Of a stretch of DNA of 46,487 bases, positions 32,682 through 41,130 are shown in pieces. Source of the DNA: an uncultured Candidatus Saccharibacteria bacterium (GTDB lineage: Bacteria > Patescibacteriota > Saccharimonadia > Saccharimonadales > Saccharimonadaceae). The notes under the pieces are model-generated. The model did no database searches. It saw nothing but the letters and a program-made list of their open reading frames with translations, and was not told where the DNA came from. The stretch is from the NCBI GenBank assembly GCA_938017675.1, contig CALIJB010000007.1, positions 1 through 46,487 of the forward strand, in the 5' to 3' direction. Numbering within the stretch: position 1 is the first letter of the stretch; each line of letters opens with the position of its first letter. The position numbers were made by a program, and so were the translations under genes.

Positions 32682-32708
32682 GATTGTAATTAACGAAGGG
32701 GGATAATT

Positions 32709-33014
32709 ATGGACGACCAGACGAGCCATCGAGGCGACCAAAACGATCAAGACAACCAAGACAATCAAGTAATCATTTACAGCGCCGCGTGGTGCGCGTA
32801 CTGTAAAACCGAAAAAGAATACTTAGATAAATTAGGCGTGAATTATACCGTTCGCGACATCGACGAAGATGAGGGTGCAATGGATGAACTTCTCGCTAAA
32901 GTTGGCGACAAATCTAGCAGCATACCTGTCACCGACATCGATGGCGTAATCATTCGCGGCTTCAACCGAACCAAAATTGACGCTGCACTCAAGGAGAAAG
33001 GGCTTGTCAGTTAG
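32709..33014 (+). CDS. Glutaredoxin-like protein
   Basis: The 101-residue thioredoxin-fold protein has the redox motif CAYC (Cys29, Cys32), SSIPVTDIDG as the cis-proline region (about 75-84) and GFNRTKIDAAL as the last helix. It resembles NrdH/glutaredoxin-type electron donors for disulfide reduction. The first 20 residues are rich in Asp, Gln and Asn and probably disordered. Its natural partner is unknown. Confidence 0.88.
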   Translation: MDDQTSHRGDQNDQDNQDNQVIIYSAAWCAYCKTEKEYLDKLGVNYTVRDIDEDEGAMDELLAKVGDKSSSIPVTDIDGVIIRGFNRTKIDAALKEKGLVS

Positions 33015-33035
33015 CTAGATAATCTACTACGTCTG

Positions 33036-33041
33036 TATAAT
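33036..33041 (+). promoter_or_regulatory. -10 element of the Nudix gene
   Basis: TATAAT is followed by a leader of about 75 bases. AGGAGA serves as ribosome binding site before the ATG at 33123. Confidence 0.5.
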
Positions 33042-33122
33042 AATAAAGCATACGGAAGCGTAAGAGACCTGCCCTAAACTACCTATCCGATTGAATATTG
33101 GTAAAATAAGAGGAGATATAAC

Positions 33123-33533
33123 ATGACAGAGCAGTTATTTCAAATCGGAATAAAAGCCATTATCCGAAATGATGAAAATCAAATTTTACTGCTCAAAAAT
33201 AAGGACTATTGGGACATTCCAGGCGGTAGAATTGATCAAGGCGAGGATATAGAAACTACACTTTTGCGTGAACTAAACGAAGAGATTGGCGTTAATCACA
33301 TTGCCCAAAAACAGCTTTGGAATGTGGTAAAGTCGGTCAAGCAGCTACCGTATGGTAATATGATGACGAGCCTAATGTTGATCGTCTACTGCGTGCAGCT
33401 GCCAGCAGACCAAATCCCTCATTCATGCGAGCCGGGTGCTGTGCTTCATTGGGTAAGTTCTGAAGAAGCGGCCAATCGTTTGAAAAATAAATATCCTGAT
33501 TCATTCTGCCAAGCGGTAGCACATCTTTCGTAG
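33123..33533 (+). CDS. Nudix hydrolase
   Basis: Nudix enzymes cleave nucleoside diphosphates linked to another group. The Nudix box spans residues 35-57: it begins GGRIDQGED at 34 and ends RELNEEIGV, so the full G-x5-E-x7-RE-x2-EE-x-G pattern is present. The 136-residue length is one domain. The substrate cannot be predicted. Codon use is more AT-rich than in the ribosomal genes. With the HAM1 and MazG-like genes it adds to the nucleotide clean-up set. Confidence 0.92.
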   Translation: MTEQLFQIGIKAIIRNDENQILLLKNKDYWDIPGGRIDQGEDIETTLLRELNEEIGVNHIAQKQLWNVVKSVKQLPYGNMMTSLMLIVYCVQLPADQIPHSCEPGAVLHWVSSEEAANRLKNKYPDSFCQAVAHLS

Positions 33534-33637
33534 CATAAACCAAGTAACTAAGCTAAGCTTCACAACCTTTGCATAGCATCTGCATCTGTATATCCAAACG
33601 CTTCTACCGTAACTTTAGTAATCGCGTTACGTGAACC

Positions 33638-33667
33638 TTGCATTTCACCCCTAATCTATGCTAAAAT
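33638..33667 (+). promoter_or_regulatory. Promoter of the rplF-rplO operon
   Basis: TTGCAT (33638-33643), an 18-base spacer and TAAAAT (33662-33667), followed by a short leader with AAAGGTGAG before rplF. Confidence 0.65.
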
Positions 33668-33703
33668 ACCGAAGTTAATATCAAATCACACGAAAGGTGA
33701 GTA

Positions 33704-34246
33704 ATGAGTCTGAGTCGAATCGGAAAACTGCCGGTGGCTATTCCGGCCGGTGTGACAATCACGGTTGACTCTGGTGACGTGGTCGTAAAGGGCCCGAAAG
33801 GTGAATTGACGCAATTCACCACGCCAGCAGTTGAGGTGAAAGTCGAAGACGGACAAGTCACGGTTCATCCGAAGGATGAGTCCAAAGCTGCTCGCGCCCA
33901 GCACGGTCTGATGCGCGCGCTGATCAACAACATGGTAATCGGCGTGACCAAAGGTTACGAAAAGCGCCTTGAGGTCAAGGGTGTCGGCTTTCGCGTATCG
34001 TCGAGCAACAACGAGCTGACGATGAGCTTAGGTTTCAGTCATGAGGTCAAGTACAAAGCGCCCGAAGGCGTCAATGTGAGTAACGAGAAGATGATCATCG
34101 TCGTCTCTGGCATAGACAAGCAAAAAGTCGGCCAAGCAGCCGCCGAAATCCGCGCGCTCAAGAAGCCTGAGCCATACAAGGGCAAGGGTATCGCTTACGT
34201 CGATGAACAAATTTTGCGTAAAGCAGGAAAGGCAGGTAAGAAATAA
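33704..34246 (+). CDS. rplF: 50S ribosomal protein L6
   Basis: L6 lies near the factor-binding site of the 50S. The SRIGKLPVAIPAGV start, the KGPKGELT segment and the C-terminal PEPYKGKGIAY motif are classic. The 180-residue length is normal. It begins the second half of the spc gene series under its own promoter. The stop overlaps rplR. Confidence 0.98.
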   Translation: MSLSRIGKLPVAIPAGVTITVDSGDVVVKGPKGELTQFTTPAVEVKVEDGQVTVHPKDESKAARAQHGLMRALINNMVIGVTKGYEKRLEVKGVGFRVSSSNNELTMSLGFSHEVKYKAPEGVNVSNEKMIIVVSGIDKQKVGQAAAEIRALKKPEPYKGKGIAYVDEQILRKAGKAGKK

Positions 34247-34602
34247 TGTCTAATTCACTTTCGCACAAACTATTGAACCGCAACTTGCGCAAGAACCGCG
34301 TTCGCGCCAAAGTTAACGGTACGCCAGAGCGCCCGCGCCTCAGCGTCGTTATCAGCAATATGCACGTTAGCGCTCAGCTAATCGACGATACCGCTGGCAA
34401 CACCCTAGCAGCGGCCACCACTGTCGGCAGCAAGACTAAGGGCACGATGACCGAAAAGTGCGCCTTAATCGGTACTGAAATCGCCAAAAAAGCCAAGAAA
34501 GCAAAGATTAACGCAGTTGTATTCGACCGCAACGGCCGCCAGTACGCTGGCCGCTTGAAAGCTCTGGCCGACGCAGCTCGCAAGGAAGGATTGGAGTTCT
34601 AA
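34246..34602 (+). CDS. rplR: 50S ribosomal protein L18
   Basis: L18 binds 5S rRNA with L5. The RNLRKNRVRAKVNGTPERPRL segment and the VVFDRNGRQYAGRLKALADAARKEGLEF end are typical. The 118-residue length is normal. It overlaps rplF by one base. Confidence 0.98.
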   Translation: MSNSLSHKLLNRNLRKNRVRAKVNGTPERPRLSVVISNMHVSAQLIDDTAGNTLAAATTVGSKTKGTMTEKCALIGTEIAKKAKKAKINAVVFDRNGRQYAGRLKALADAARKEGLEF

Positions 34603-34603
34603 A

Positions 34604-35212
34604 ATGGCCGAAGCCAAAGAACAAACCACGCCCCGAGACGACAAACGCGCCCCGCGCAGCCGCCGTCAAGGTCGAGGCGGTCGCCGCGATGACCGGCGCA
34701 ATCAGCGCGATGACGCGCCTAAAGAATTTGAAGAAGTAGTAATCAATATCGACCGCGTGGCGCGTGTCGTCAAGGGCGGCCGCCGCTTCCGTTTCAAAGC
34801 ACTAGTCGTCGTCGGTAATCGCAAGAACAAGGTCGGCGTCGGCGTAGCCAAAGGCGCTGATGTCCAAGCAGCCATCGCCAAGGCTACAGCCATCGCCAAG
34901 AAACACCTGGTTACTATCCCGGTAGTCAACGAAACCATTCCGCACGACATGGAGGTCAAGCTTAGCGGCGCCCGCGTCCTCATCAAGCCAGCGGCACCTG
35001 GTACCGGTATTATTGCCGGCGGCGTAGTGCGCGCAGTTATCGGCGTGACTGGTATCCGCAACCTGCTGTCTAAGAGCTTGGGTAGTACCAACAAAGTCAA
35101 TATTGCTTACGCAACTGTCGAAGCGCTGGCTGGCTTAGTTCCGCGCGAACAGTGGGTTGGCGCTGACAAAAAAGCCGAAAAAGCAAAGGTAGCCGCCAAG
35201 GAGGAGAATTAA
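34604..35212 (+). CDS. rpsE: 30S ribosomal protein S5
   Basis: S5 shapes the mRNA entry site and affects fidelity. The double-stranded RNA binding fold starts at FEEVVINIDRVARVVKGGRR (about residue 42), and GTGIIAGGVVRAVIG follows. The 202-residue protein has an extra 40-residue N-terminus rich in Arg, Asp and Gln, and a Lys/Ala tail. rpmD (L30), which normally follows, is absent. Confidence 0.97.
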   Translation: MAEAKEQTTPRDDKRAPRSRRQGRGGRRDDRRNQRDDAPKEFEEVVINIDRVARVVKGGRRFRFKALVVVGNRKNKVGVGVAKGADVQAAIAKATAIAKKHLVTIPVVNETIPHDMEVKLSGARVLIKPAAPGTGIIAGGVVRAVIGVTGIRNLLSKSLGSTNKVNIAYATVEALAGLVPREQWVGADKKAEKAKVAAKEEN

Positions 35213-35213
35213 T

Positions 35214-35696
35214 ATGAAGTACAATCAGCTCCAAGTTTCGGCTAACAAAGACCGCAAGCGTGTTGGTCGCGGTATCGCTGCTGGCGGCGGCAAGACCGCT
35301 GGCCGTGGTACCAAAGGTCAAAATGCTCGCACTGGCAAAAAGCTTCGCAGCACATTCCAGGGCGGCCAGAACGGTATTGTTACCGCTATTCCGAAAGCGC
35401 GAGGCTTCAAAAGCTTGCGCATACCAGCTCAGGTGGTGTATAGCGACCGCTTGAATGATTTGAAAGGCAACGTCGACAACTTTACGCTATACGAAGCCGG
35501 CCTAATAACTACGCCGTTTCACAACGTCAAGGTGATTGCCCGCGGCGACTTGACCGCTAAGATTACTCTGCAAACGCAAGGCGCATCGCAAAGCGTGATC
35601 GCTATGCTAGAAAAATCAGGCGGCAAGTTCGAGAAAACCGCTACACCATGGCCAAAATCCACCAAGCAAGCCGAAGCAGACGACAAAGCTGCCTAG
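35214..35696 (+). CDS. rplO: 50S ribosomal protein L15
   Basis: L15 is a late 50S assembly protein. The KRVGRGIAAGGGKTAGRGTKGQ segment (about residues 15-36) and the Gly-rich GGQNGIV region are characteristic. The 160-residue length is normal. It directly follows rpsE, with AAGGAGG in the end of that gene. A terminator separates it from secY. Confidence 0.96.
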   Translation: MKYNQLQVSANKDRKRVGRGIAAGGGKTAGRGTKGQNARTGKKLRSTFQGGQNGIVTAIPKARGFKSLRIPAQVVYSDRLNDLKGNVDNFTLYEAGLITTPFHNVKVIARGDLTAKITLQTQGASQSVIAMLEKSGGKFEKTATPWPKSTKQAEADDKAA

Positions 35697-35741
35697 CCCA
35701 GCCGAATAAGATAGCTCGCAGCAGCTCGCAATCTCACAACG

Positions 35742-35766
35742 AAACGCTCTCTCTGGAGGGCGTTTT
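35742..35766 (+). terminator. Terminator after rplO
   Basis: AAACGC-CT pairs with AG-GCGTTT, with G-T wobble in the middle, and is followed by TT. The secY -35 element overlaps its end. Confidence 0.75.
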
Positions 35767-35793
35767 GCTATTATTAGCTCAATACTGTATACT
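35765..35793 (+). promoter_or_regulatory. Promoter of secY
   Basis: TTGCTA (35765-35770), a 17-base spacer and TATACT (35788-35793). As with rpsL, the -35 lies at the edge of the preceding terminator. Confidence 0.65.
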
Positions 35794-35837
35794 GTGATAA
35801 GTTAATGAATTGTTAGTAGCTAGAGGGGCTAGAAATA

Positions 35838-37313
35838 ATGAATTGGAGAATAATTTTCCGCTCACTGAAAAATAAAGATATGCAAAAGCGCTTGCTAATC
35901 GTCTTCGGACTAATTGTAGCGTTTCGCTTCATGGCGCACGTACCGGTGCCGCTGGCTAATCCAACCGAGCTGCGCACCGTCATCCAAAGCGTTATTGGCA
36001 GCAGCGACTTTGGCGGATTTCTTAATCTCATGAGCGGCGGCGCGCTCAGCCAGATTAGTATTGTTCTGGTCGGCATGAGTCCATTTATCACTGCCAGCAT
36101 CATCACGCAGCTACTCACCAAAGCAATCCCGAAGCTAGAAGAGCTGCATAACGACGGCGAATCAGGCCGCCGCAAAATTAACCAGTGGACGCGCGTCGTT
36201 ACTGTGCCGCTAGCTATCGTTCAATCTATCGCTTTTGTTTACATTCTGCAGCAATCCGTCTTGGCGAATTCGTCAACCGGCACCACTGGCACCTCGATTT
36301 GGCAGTGGGCAATTTCGGTAACCGCCATGACTGCCGGCTCAATCTTGCTGATGTGGATCGGCGAGCTGATCACCGAACAGGGAATCGGCAATGGTATTTC
36401 GCTTATCATCTTCGCTGGTATTGTTAGCCAGCTGCCAAATACTTTTGGTACGCTAATTAACTCGCTATTAAGCACCGCCAAGGGCAAACTTAGCATCTTT
36501 GGCTGGTTTGATGTACCAGTCGATCCAACAACGTTCTGGCTACTGCTAATTCTCGGTACGGTCGGTTTGGTATTGCTATACTTCTTGGTCAAGATTAACG
36601 AAGCGCAGCGAGTCATTACCATCAATTACGCTAAGCGCGTCGCTGGCAACACTAGCTATGGCGGCGTCAAAAGCATTTTGCCAATTAAGCTGATCGCTGC
36701 TGGTGTTATTCCAGTGATTTTCGCGGTGGCTTTCCTCAGCCTGCCAGCATTTGTCGGCCAAGTTATGCGCGCTATGCCTGGCGCCAACCACACTATCGCC
36801 AACAACCTAATCAAGTGGTTCCAAACGCCAACGGCGGCTAGCTTCAGCAACGGCGACTGGACGGTAGCGATTTATCCAATTTTGTACTTTGTGCTGGTTA
36901 TCGCCTTCACTTATTTCTACACAGGTATCGTCTTTAACGCTAACGAAATTTCCGAAAATCTGCAAAAGCAAGGCGGCTTCATCGCCGGCATTCGGCCAGG
37001 CGCACAAACCGAAGAATATTTAACGCGCACCGTTAACCGCTTGATTTTGTTTGGCTCAATCGCTCTTGGCATTATTGCTATCATGCCGTTCGCCATTGAC
37101 TATATCTTTGCGCAACTCGGGCTCAACGTTTCGAACTTGTCGATTGGCGGTACCGGACTACTGATTGTAGTGACTGTCGGCCTCGAGACGCTGCGGCAAA
37201 TCAATTCGCGCGCTCTGATGGTGACCTACGACGACTTCAGTATTGACGACCTCGACGACGGCCAAACAAAGAAAAATCGGCGCAAACTCCTGCGCCTGCG
37301 TCGAGCAGCATAA
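35838..37313 (+). CDS. secY: Protein translocase subunit SecY
   Basis: SecY is the protein-conducting channel. The 491-residue protein has ten membrane helices. The cytoplasmic YYTGIVFNANEISENLQKQGGF region (here written YFYTGIVFNANEIS onward) and the SIVLVGMSPFITASIITQLL-like helix 2 are diagnostic. It is longer than E. coli SecY (443), mainly in periplasmic loops. The C-terminus is Lys/Arg-rich. adk and map, which usually follow, are missing here. Confidence 0.97.
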   Translation: MNWRIIFRSLKNKDMQKRLLIVFGLIVAFRFMAHVPVPLANPTELRTVIQSVIGSSDFGGFLNLMSGGALSQISIVLVGMSPFITASIITQLLTKAIPKLEELHNDGESGRRKINQWTRVVTVPLAIVQSIAFVYILQQSVLANSSTGTTGTSIWQWAISVTAMTAGSILLMWIGELITEQGIGNGISLIIFAGIVSQLPNTFGTLINSLLSTAKGKLSIFGWFDVPVDPTTFWLLLILGTVGLVLLYFLVKINEAQRVITINYAKRVAGNTSYGGVKSILPIKLIAAGVIPVIFAVAFLSLPAFVGQVMRAMPGANHTIANNLIKWFQTPTAASFSNGDWTVAIYPILYFVLVIAFTYFYTGIVFNANEISENLQKQGGFIAGIRPGAQTEEYLTRTVNRLILFGSIALGIIAIMPFAIDYIFAQLGLNVSNLSIGGTGLLIVVTVGLETLRQINSRALMVTYDDFSIDDLDDGQTKKNRRKLLRLRRAA

Positions 37314-37361
37314 TCTGCAATTTGCATTTTGAAGATACCTGCATCATAATATATCTGTATA

Positions 37362-37439
37362 ATCCTCTCTTTCCTGAAAATAGAGAGGATTTAAAGCCCC
37401 GGTCCCGATCGGTTGAACTATATCCCGGTCGGGACTGGG
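37362..37439 (+). terminator. Two hairpins between secY and infA
   Basis: Hairpin 1 pairs ATCCTCTC (37362-37369) with GAGAGGAT (37383-37390) and is followed by TT, so it could be a weak terminator of secY. Hairpin 2 at 37398-37439 pairs CCCGGTCCCGATCGG with CCGGTCGGGACTGGG through 15 pairs including two G-T and a 12-base loop. No T run follows hairpin 2, so it may be a processing or regulatory structure. Confidence 0.5.
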
Positions 37440-37481
37440 CCAACACCTCTTAATTATATTTAACAAAATCGCCAAAATGCA

Positions 37482-37510
37482 TTTACAAATGATGTAAAAT
37501 CCGCTATAAT
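37482..37510 (+). promoter_or_regulatory. Promoter of infA
   Basis: TTTACA (37482-37487), an exact 17-base spacer and TATAAT (37505-37510). The leader is only about 10 bases, without a ribosome binding site. Confidence 0.85.
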
Positions 37511-37526
37511 GGTTAGCTGTATATCT

Positions 37527-37751
37527 ATGGCGAGTCAAAAGGAAGTCATCAAATTGCGCGGCAAGGTAGTGGAAGCACTGCCTAATACTCAATTTGTTGT
37601 CGAACTAGAGAACAGCCTAACAATTATCGCTTATATCAGCGGCAAGATGCGCAAGCACTACATCCGCTTGGTCCCAGGCGATAACGTAGAAGTCGAGTTG
37701 AGCCCTTACGATCTCACGAAGGGTAGAATCGTCTTCCGCGCACGCGATTAA
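37527..37751 (+). CDS. infA: Translation initiation factor IF-1
   Basis: IF-1 binds the 30S A site during initiation. The 74-residue OB-fold protein begins MASQKEVIKLRGKVVEALPN, and contains SGKMRKHYIRLVPGD with the rRNA-contacting basic residues. An in-frame ATG six codons upstream is rejected because it lies at the -10 element. The leader is nearly absent, although the gene should be highly expressed. Confidence 0.97.
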   Translation: MASQKEVIKLRGKVVEALPNTQFVVELENSLTIIAYISGKMRKHYIRLVPGDNVEVELSPYDLTKGRIVFRARD

Positions 37752-37824
37752 TAACGCAGAGCTGCTCCTGATATCAAGCATCTCTCATTAAAAACAGGTT
37801 TTTCCTGTAGAAAGTTGTACGCTC

Positions 37825-37941
37825 ATGAAAGTTAAACCGAGTGTCAAGAAGAGAGGTCCGGGTGATCAATTTGTTCGCCGCAGAGGCCGTCTCTACGTCA
37901 TCAACAAGAAAAACCCTAAGCATAAACAAAGGCAGGGTTAA
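37825..37941 (+). CDS. rpmJ: 50S ribosomal protein L36, zinc-free form
   Basis: This 38-residue protein begins MKVKPSVKKR and ends PKHKQRQG, both family signatures. The zinc ligands are gone: where the usual form has three cysteines, this one has GPGDQ and Asn. It is therefore the C-minus form that needs no zinc. No ribosome binding site is visible, but a small ACAGG/CCTGT hairpin lies upstream. rpsM starts two bases after its stop. Confidence 0.96.
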   Translation: MKVKPSVKKRGPGDQFVRRRGRLYVINKKNPKHKQRQG

Positions 37942-37943
37942 GC

Positions 37944-38330
37944 ATGGCTCGAATTGCTGGGGTAGTCATCCCAAGTGACAAGCAGGTACAAATCGCCCTT
38001 ACCTATATCTATGGTATTGGGCCGAAGTACTCTCGAGACATCCTTGCGGCGGCTAAAATCAAGCCGACCACTCGGGTGAAAGATCTCACCGAGGCTGAAG
38101 AGCAGAAGCTTCGCGACATTATCGACAAGGATTATGTCACCGAAGGCGATCTGCAGCGCCTGGTGACCAACAATATCAAACGCTTAAAGGACATCGGTTC
38201 TTACCGCGGCCTAAGGCACAAAAACGGTTTGCCGACACGCGGCCAGCGGACTCGCACCAATGCGCGAACCCGCAAAGGCAAAGCAATCGCCGTCGGCGGC
38301 ACGCAGCCAAAAGCAGCAAGCAAGACTTGA
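37944..38330 (+). CDS. rpsM: 30S ribosomal protein S13
   Basis: S13 is in the 30S head and contacts the P-site tRNA and L5. The MARIAGVVIP start, GIGPKYSRDIL and the C-terminal RGLRHKNGLPTRGQRTRTNART segment are typical. The 128-residue length is normal. It belongs to the alpha-operon order rpsM-rpsK-rpsD-rpoA-rplQ. Confidence 0.98.
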   Translation: MARIAGVVIPSDKQVQIALTYIYGIGPKYSRDILAAAKIKPTTRVKDLTEAEEQKLRDIIDKDYVTEGDLQRLVTNNIKRLKDIGSYRGLRHKNGLPTRGQRTRTNARTRKGKAIAVGGTQPKAASKT

Positions 38331-38350
38331 TAAGGAAGGACTTTTAAATA

Positions 38351-38737
38351 ATGGCAGAAGCTAAATCAAAAAAGAAGCAGCGCCGATCAGTCCCGACCGG
38401 TCAGCTGCATGTCCAAGCGACATTTAATAACACGATTATCACCTTTGCCGACAGCAAGGGCAACGCATTAACCGCCGCCAGTGCTGGCGCTTGCGGTTTC
38501 CGCGGCAGCAAAAAAGGCACCGCCTACGCAGCGCAAATTGCTGCTGAAAAGGCCGCCGAAGCTGCTAAATCGACCTACGGTTTGCGCACAGTTGACGTCT
38601 TTGTCAAAGGCGTCGGCCTAGGCCGCGACGCGGCAATCCGCGCCATAAGCAGCTTTGACATTTCGATTAACAGTATTAAGGACGTAACGGGCGTACCGCA
38701 CGGCGGTGTTCGTCCGCGAAAGGCAAGGAGAGCGTAA
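38351..38737 (+). CDS. rpsK: 30S ribosomal protein S11
   Basis: S11 lies on the 30S platform near the Shine-Dalgarno duplex. HVQATFNNTIITFAD and GFRGSKKGTAYAAQ are conserved. The SIKDVTGVPHGGVRPRKARR end is diagnostic. The 128-residue length is normal. The stop overlaps the rpsD start. Confidence 0.98.
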   Translation: MAEAKSKKKQRRSVPTGQLHVQATFNNTIITFADSKGNALTAASAGACGFRGSKKGTAYAAQIAAEKAAEAAKSTYGLRTVDVFVKGVGLGRDAAIRAISSFDISINSIKDVTGVPHGGVRPRKARRA

Positions 38738-39354
38738 TGGCACGAGACACCAGCCCAATCGTCAAACAGAGCCGCCGCGAAGGAGTTGCGCTGCATCCTA
38801 AAGCGCACAAAATACTCGCGCGCAAAAGCGGCATCCCGGGCGAGCACGCTCATGGCCGCCAGGGCAAGCAGAGCATGTACTCTCAGCAGCTACGCGAAAA
38901 ACAGAAAGTCCGGCGCATGTACGGCCTGCTGGAAAAACAATTTGCTAAGCTAATGAACGAAGCGACTCGCAAACCAGGTCTTAGCGGCGAAAATCTACTG
39001 CGCTTCCTAGAGTTGCGTCTCGACAACGTCGTCTACCGTGCCGGCTTCGCAACCAGCCGCCGCCAGGCGCGCCAGCTGGTTAGCCACGGGCATTTCGAGC
39101 TCAATGGCCGCCGCGTCGACATTCCATCGATTCGCGTCAAGGCCGGCGACGTAATTACTGTTCGCCCGAAGAGCACCAAATCTGGCTACTTTACAGCGAT
39201 CAACGATATCTTTGGCAATACCACTCAGGCGCCGCTTAGCTGGCTAAAGGGAGATATCAAAAAGCTAAAGATCGAAATTACTAGTGAACCAAAGCGCGAA
39301 GAGGCCGAAGCGGGCATCAACGAGCAGCTAATTGTTGAGTACTACTCACGTTAA
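38737..39354 (+). CDS. rpsD: 30S ribosomal protein S4, zinc-free form
   Basis: S4 starts 30S assembly and is a translational repressor in several bacteria. The S4 RNA-binding domain is at about residues 93-155 (LELRLDNVVYRAGFA, then RQARQLVSHGHFELNG). The N-terminus has no cysteine, so it is the zinc-free form. The 205-residue length is normal. Confidence 0.97.
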   Translation: MARDTSPIVKQSRREGVALHPKAHKILARKSGIPGEHAHGRQGKQSMYSQQLREKQKVRRMYGLLEKQFAKLMNEATRKPGLSGENLLRFLELRLDNVVYRAGFATSRRQARQLVSHGHFELNGRRVDIPSIRVKAGDVITVRPKSTKSGYFTAINDIFGNTTQAPLSWLKGDIKKLKIEITSEPKREEAEAGINEQLIVEYYSR

Positions 39355-39373
39355 AAAGGGAGGAAAGATTAAA

Positions 39374-40297
39374 ATGTCTAAAGTTATTCACAACCCAGCG
39401 CTCGCCAAGATTATCGATAACAGCGAGAACTCAAGTACGTTTGTTATTGAGCCGCTGCACTTTAATTACGGCAACACGCTCGGCAACAGCCTGCGCCGCG
39501 TCTTGCTCTCCAGTATCCGCGGCGGCGCGATTGTCGCTTTCCGAATCGAAGGTGCCACGCACGAATTCACAACCGTTCCTGGCATTCAAGAGGACGTCGT
39601 CGATATTACTTTGAATCTCAAAGGCGTCAACTTCCGTATTGCCACCGATGAGCCAGTCGAGCTGCGCCTCGAGAAAGCTGGCGCCGACGTCATTACTGCT
39701 GGCGATATCGCAACCAATGCTGATGTCGAGGTGATGAATCCTGACCACGTGATTTGCCACGTTGACGACCCAAACAAGACAGTCATCATCGATTTGGTAG
39801 TTGAATCAGGTCGCGGTTACCAGCCTATCGAAGAGTCTAGCGAAAAACGCCTGCATAGCGATATGATTGCAATTGATGCTATGTTTAGCCCGGTTACCCG
39901 TGTTCGCTTCAAGGTCGACCCGACTCGTATCGGTCAAGAGACTAACCTCGATAAGCTCGAGATGACCATCGAGACCGACGGTAGCCTGACACCGCGCGAA
40001 GCTTTCGAAGAAGCTGCCGCTATTCTCGTCAATCAGTACACAGCTCTGGCTGGCAGCACTACTGTCGAATCTGCACCAGCACTTGGTACAGAGGTCGAGG
40101 ACGATAATGACGGCTTGAACGCCTCAATCGAAGACTTAGGTCTGAGCGCTCGCACCGCAAATGCCTTAGTCAATAACGAAATTCGTACCGTTCACGATTT
40201 AGTCACACTCAACGAGCAAGACTTGCGCGAACTTAAAGGTTTCGGCAGCAAGGCGCTCGACGAAGTAAAAGATAAACTAGCAGAATTGGAGCTCTAA
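39374..40297 (+). CDS. rpoA: RNA polymerase alpha subunit
   Basis: The alpha dimer is the assembly platform of RNA polymerase and contacts upstream promoter DNA. I chose the ATG at 39374 (MSKVIHNP), behind GGGAGGA; a longer frame begins inside rpsD. The N-terminal domain has NYGNTLGNSLRRVLLSS. The C-terminal domain (about residues 245-307) has DLGLSARTANALVNNEI and LKGFGSKALDEVKDKL. The length is 307 residues. Confidence 0.98.
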   Translation: MSKVIHNPALAKIIDNSENSSTFVIEPLHFNYGNTLGNSLRRVLLSSIRGGAIVAFRIEGATHEFTTVPGIQEDVVDITLNLKGVNFRIATDEPVELRLEKAGADVITAGDIATNADVEVMNPDHVICHVDDPNKTVIIDLVVESGRGYQPIEESSEKRLHSDMIAIDAMFSPVTRVRFKVDPTRIGQETNLDKLEMTIETDGSLTPREAFEEAAAILVNQYTALAGSTTVESAPALGTEVEDDNDGLNASIEDLGLSARTANALVNNEIRTVHDLVTLNEQDLRELKGFGSKALDEVKDKLAELEL

Positions 40298-40693
40298 ATG
40301 CATCGACACGGATACAGAGGACGCAAGCTCGGCCGCCAACGCGACCAACGGCGAGCGCTCCTGAAAGGTCTAGCGACGAGCTTGGTTATGGAAGAAAGCA
40401 TTGAGACGACTTTTCCCAAAGCCAAAGAGCTCGTACGTTATATCGAAAAACTAATCACCAAAGCCAAAAAAGGCAACCTAGCCAACCGCCGGGCGGTCAT
40501 CGCTGGACTCAGTACGCAAGTTGCCGCCGTCAAGCTCGTCGACCAAATCGCGCCGCAGCTAACTGGCCGCACTAGCGGGCACGTTCGCGTCGAGCGCACT
40601 CGACTGCGCGTTGGCGATGGCGCTCAAATGGCAATCGTTGAATTCGTCGACGAACTCAAACCAATACCAAAAGCAGCAAAGGAGGCTAAGTAA
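40298..40693 (+). CDS. rplQ: 50S ribosomal protein L17
   Basis: L17 is located near the tunnel exit. The LGRQRDQRRALLKGLATSLV segment and the E...TT.AKA core are typical. The 131-residue protein starts immediately after rpoA and overlaps rplM by one base. Confidence 0.97.
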   Translation: MHRHGYRGRKLGRQRDQRRALLKGLATSLVMEESIETTFPKAKELVRYIEKLITKAKKGNLANRRAVIAGLSTQVAAVKLVDQIAPQLTGRTSGHVRVERTRLRVGDGAQMAIVEFVDELKPIPKAAKEAK

Positions 40694-41130
40694 TGGCTGG
40701 AAAAACCTTTTCACAGAAGCCTGCCGACATTGCTCGTCGCTGGATACTGATTGACGCCCGCGACGCTACGCTTGGCCGCTTATCGACTGAAATCGCCAAA
40801 TATCTCACTGGCAAATACAAGCCGACTTACACGCCGCACGTTGACAACGGCGATTACGTTGTCGTCGTTAACGCTGGCGAACTTGTCGTGACTGGCGCTA
40901 AAGAAACTGACAAAATATACTACAGCTACAGCGGTTTCCCAGGCGGTTTGAAAGAAGCTCAGCTCAAAGATCTCCGCGCCAAAAGCCCGGCAAGTATCAT
41001 TGAGCACGCCGTCAAAGGTATGCTGCCCAAGAATAAACTCGCAGCCGGCCGTATGGCTCGCCTGCGCATCTTCCCGGGTGCCGAGCACGACCACACAGCC
41101 CAGAAACCAGAGAAAGTAGAGGTTAAGTAA
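40693..41130 (+). CDS. rplM: 50S ribosomal protein L13
   Basis: L13 is an early 50S assembly protein. The RRWILIDARDATLGRLSTEIA start, the HVDNGDYVVVVNA segment and the AVKGMLPKNKLA motif are conserved. The 145-residue length is normal. It pairs with rpsI as in most bacteria. Confidence 0.98.
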   Translation: MAGKTFSQKPADIARRWILIDARDATLGRLSTEIAKYLTGKYKPTYTPHVDNGDYVVVVNAGELVVTGAKETDKIYYSYSGFPGGLKEAQLKDLRAKSPASIIEHAVKGMLPKNKLAAGRMARLRIFPGAEHDHTAQKPEKVEVK

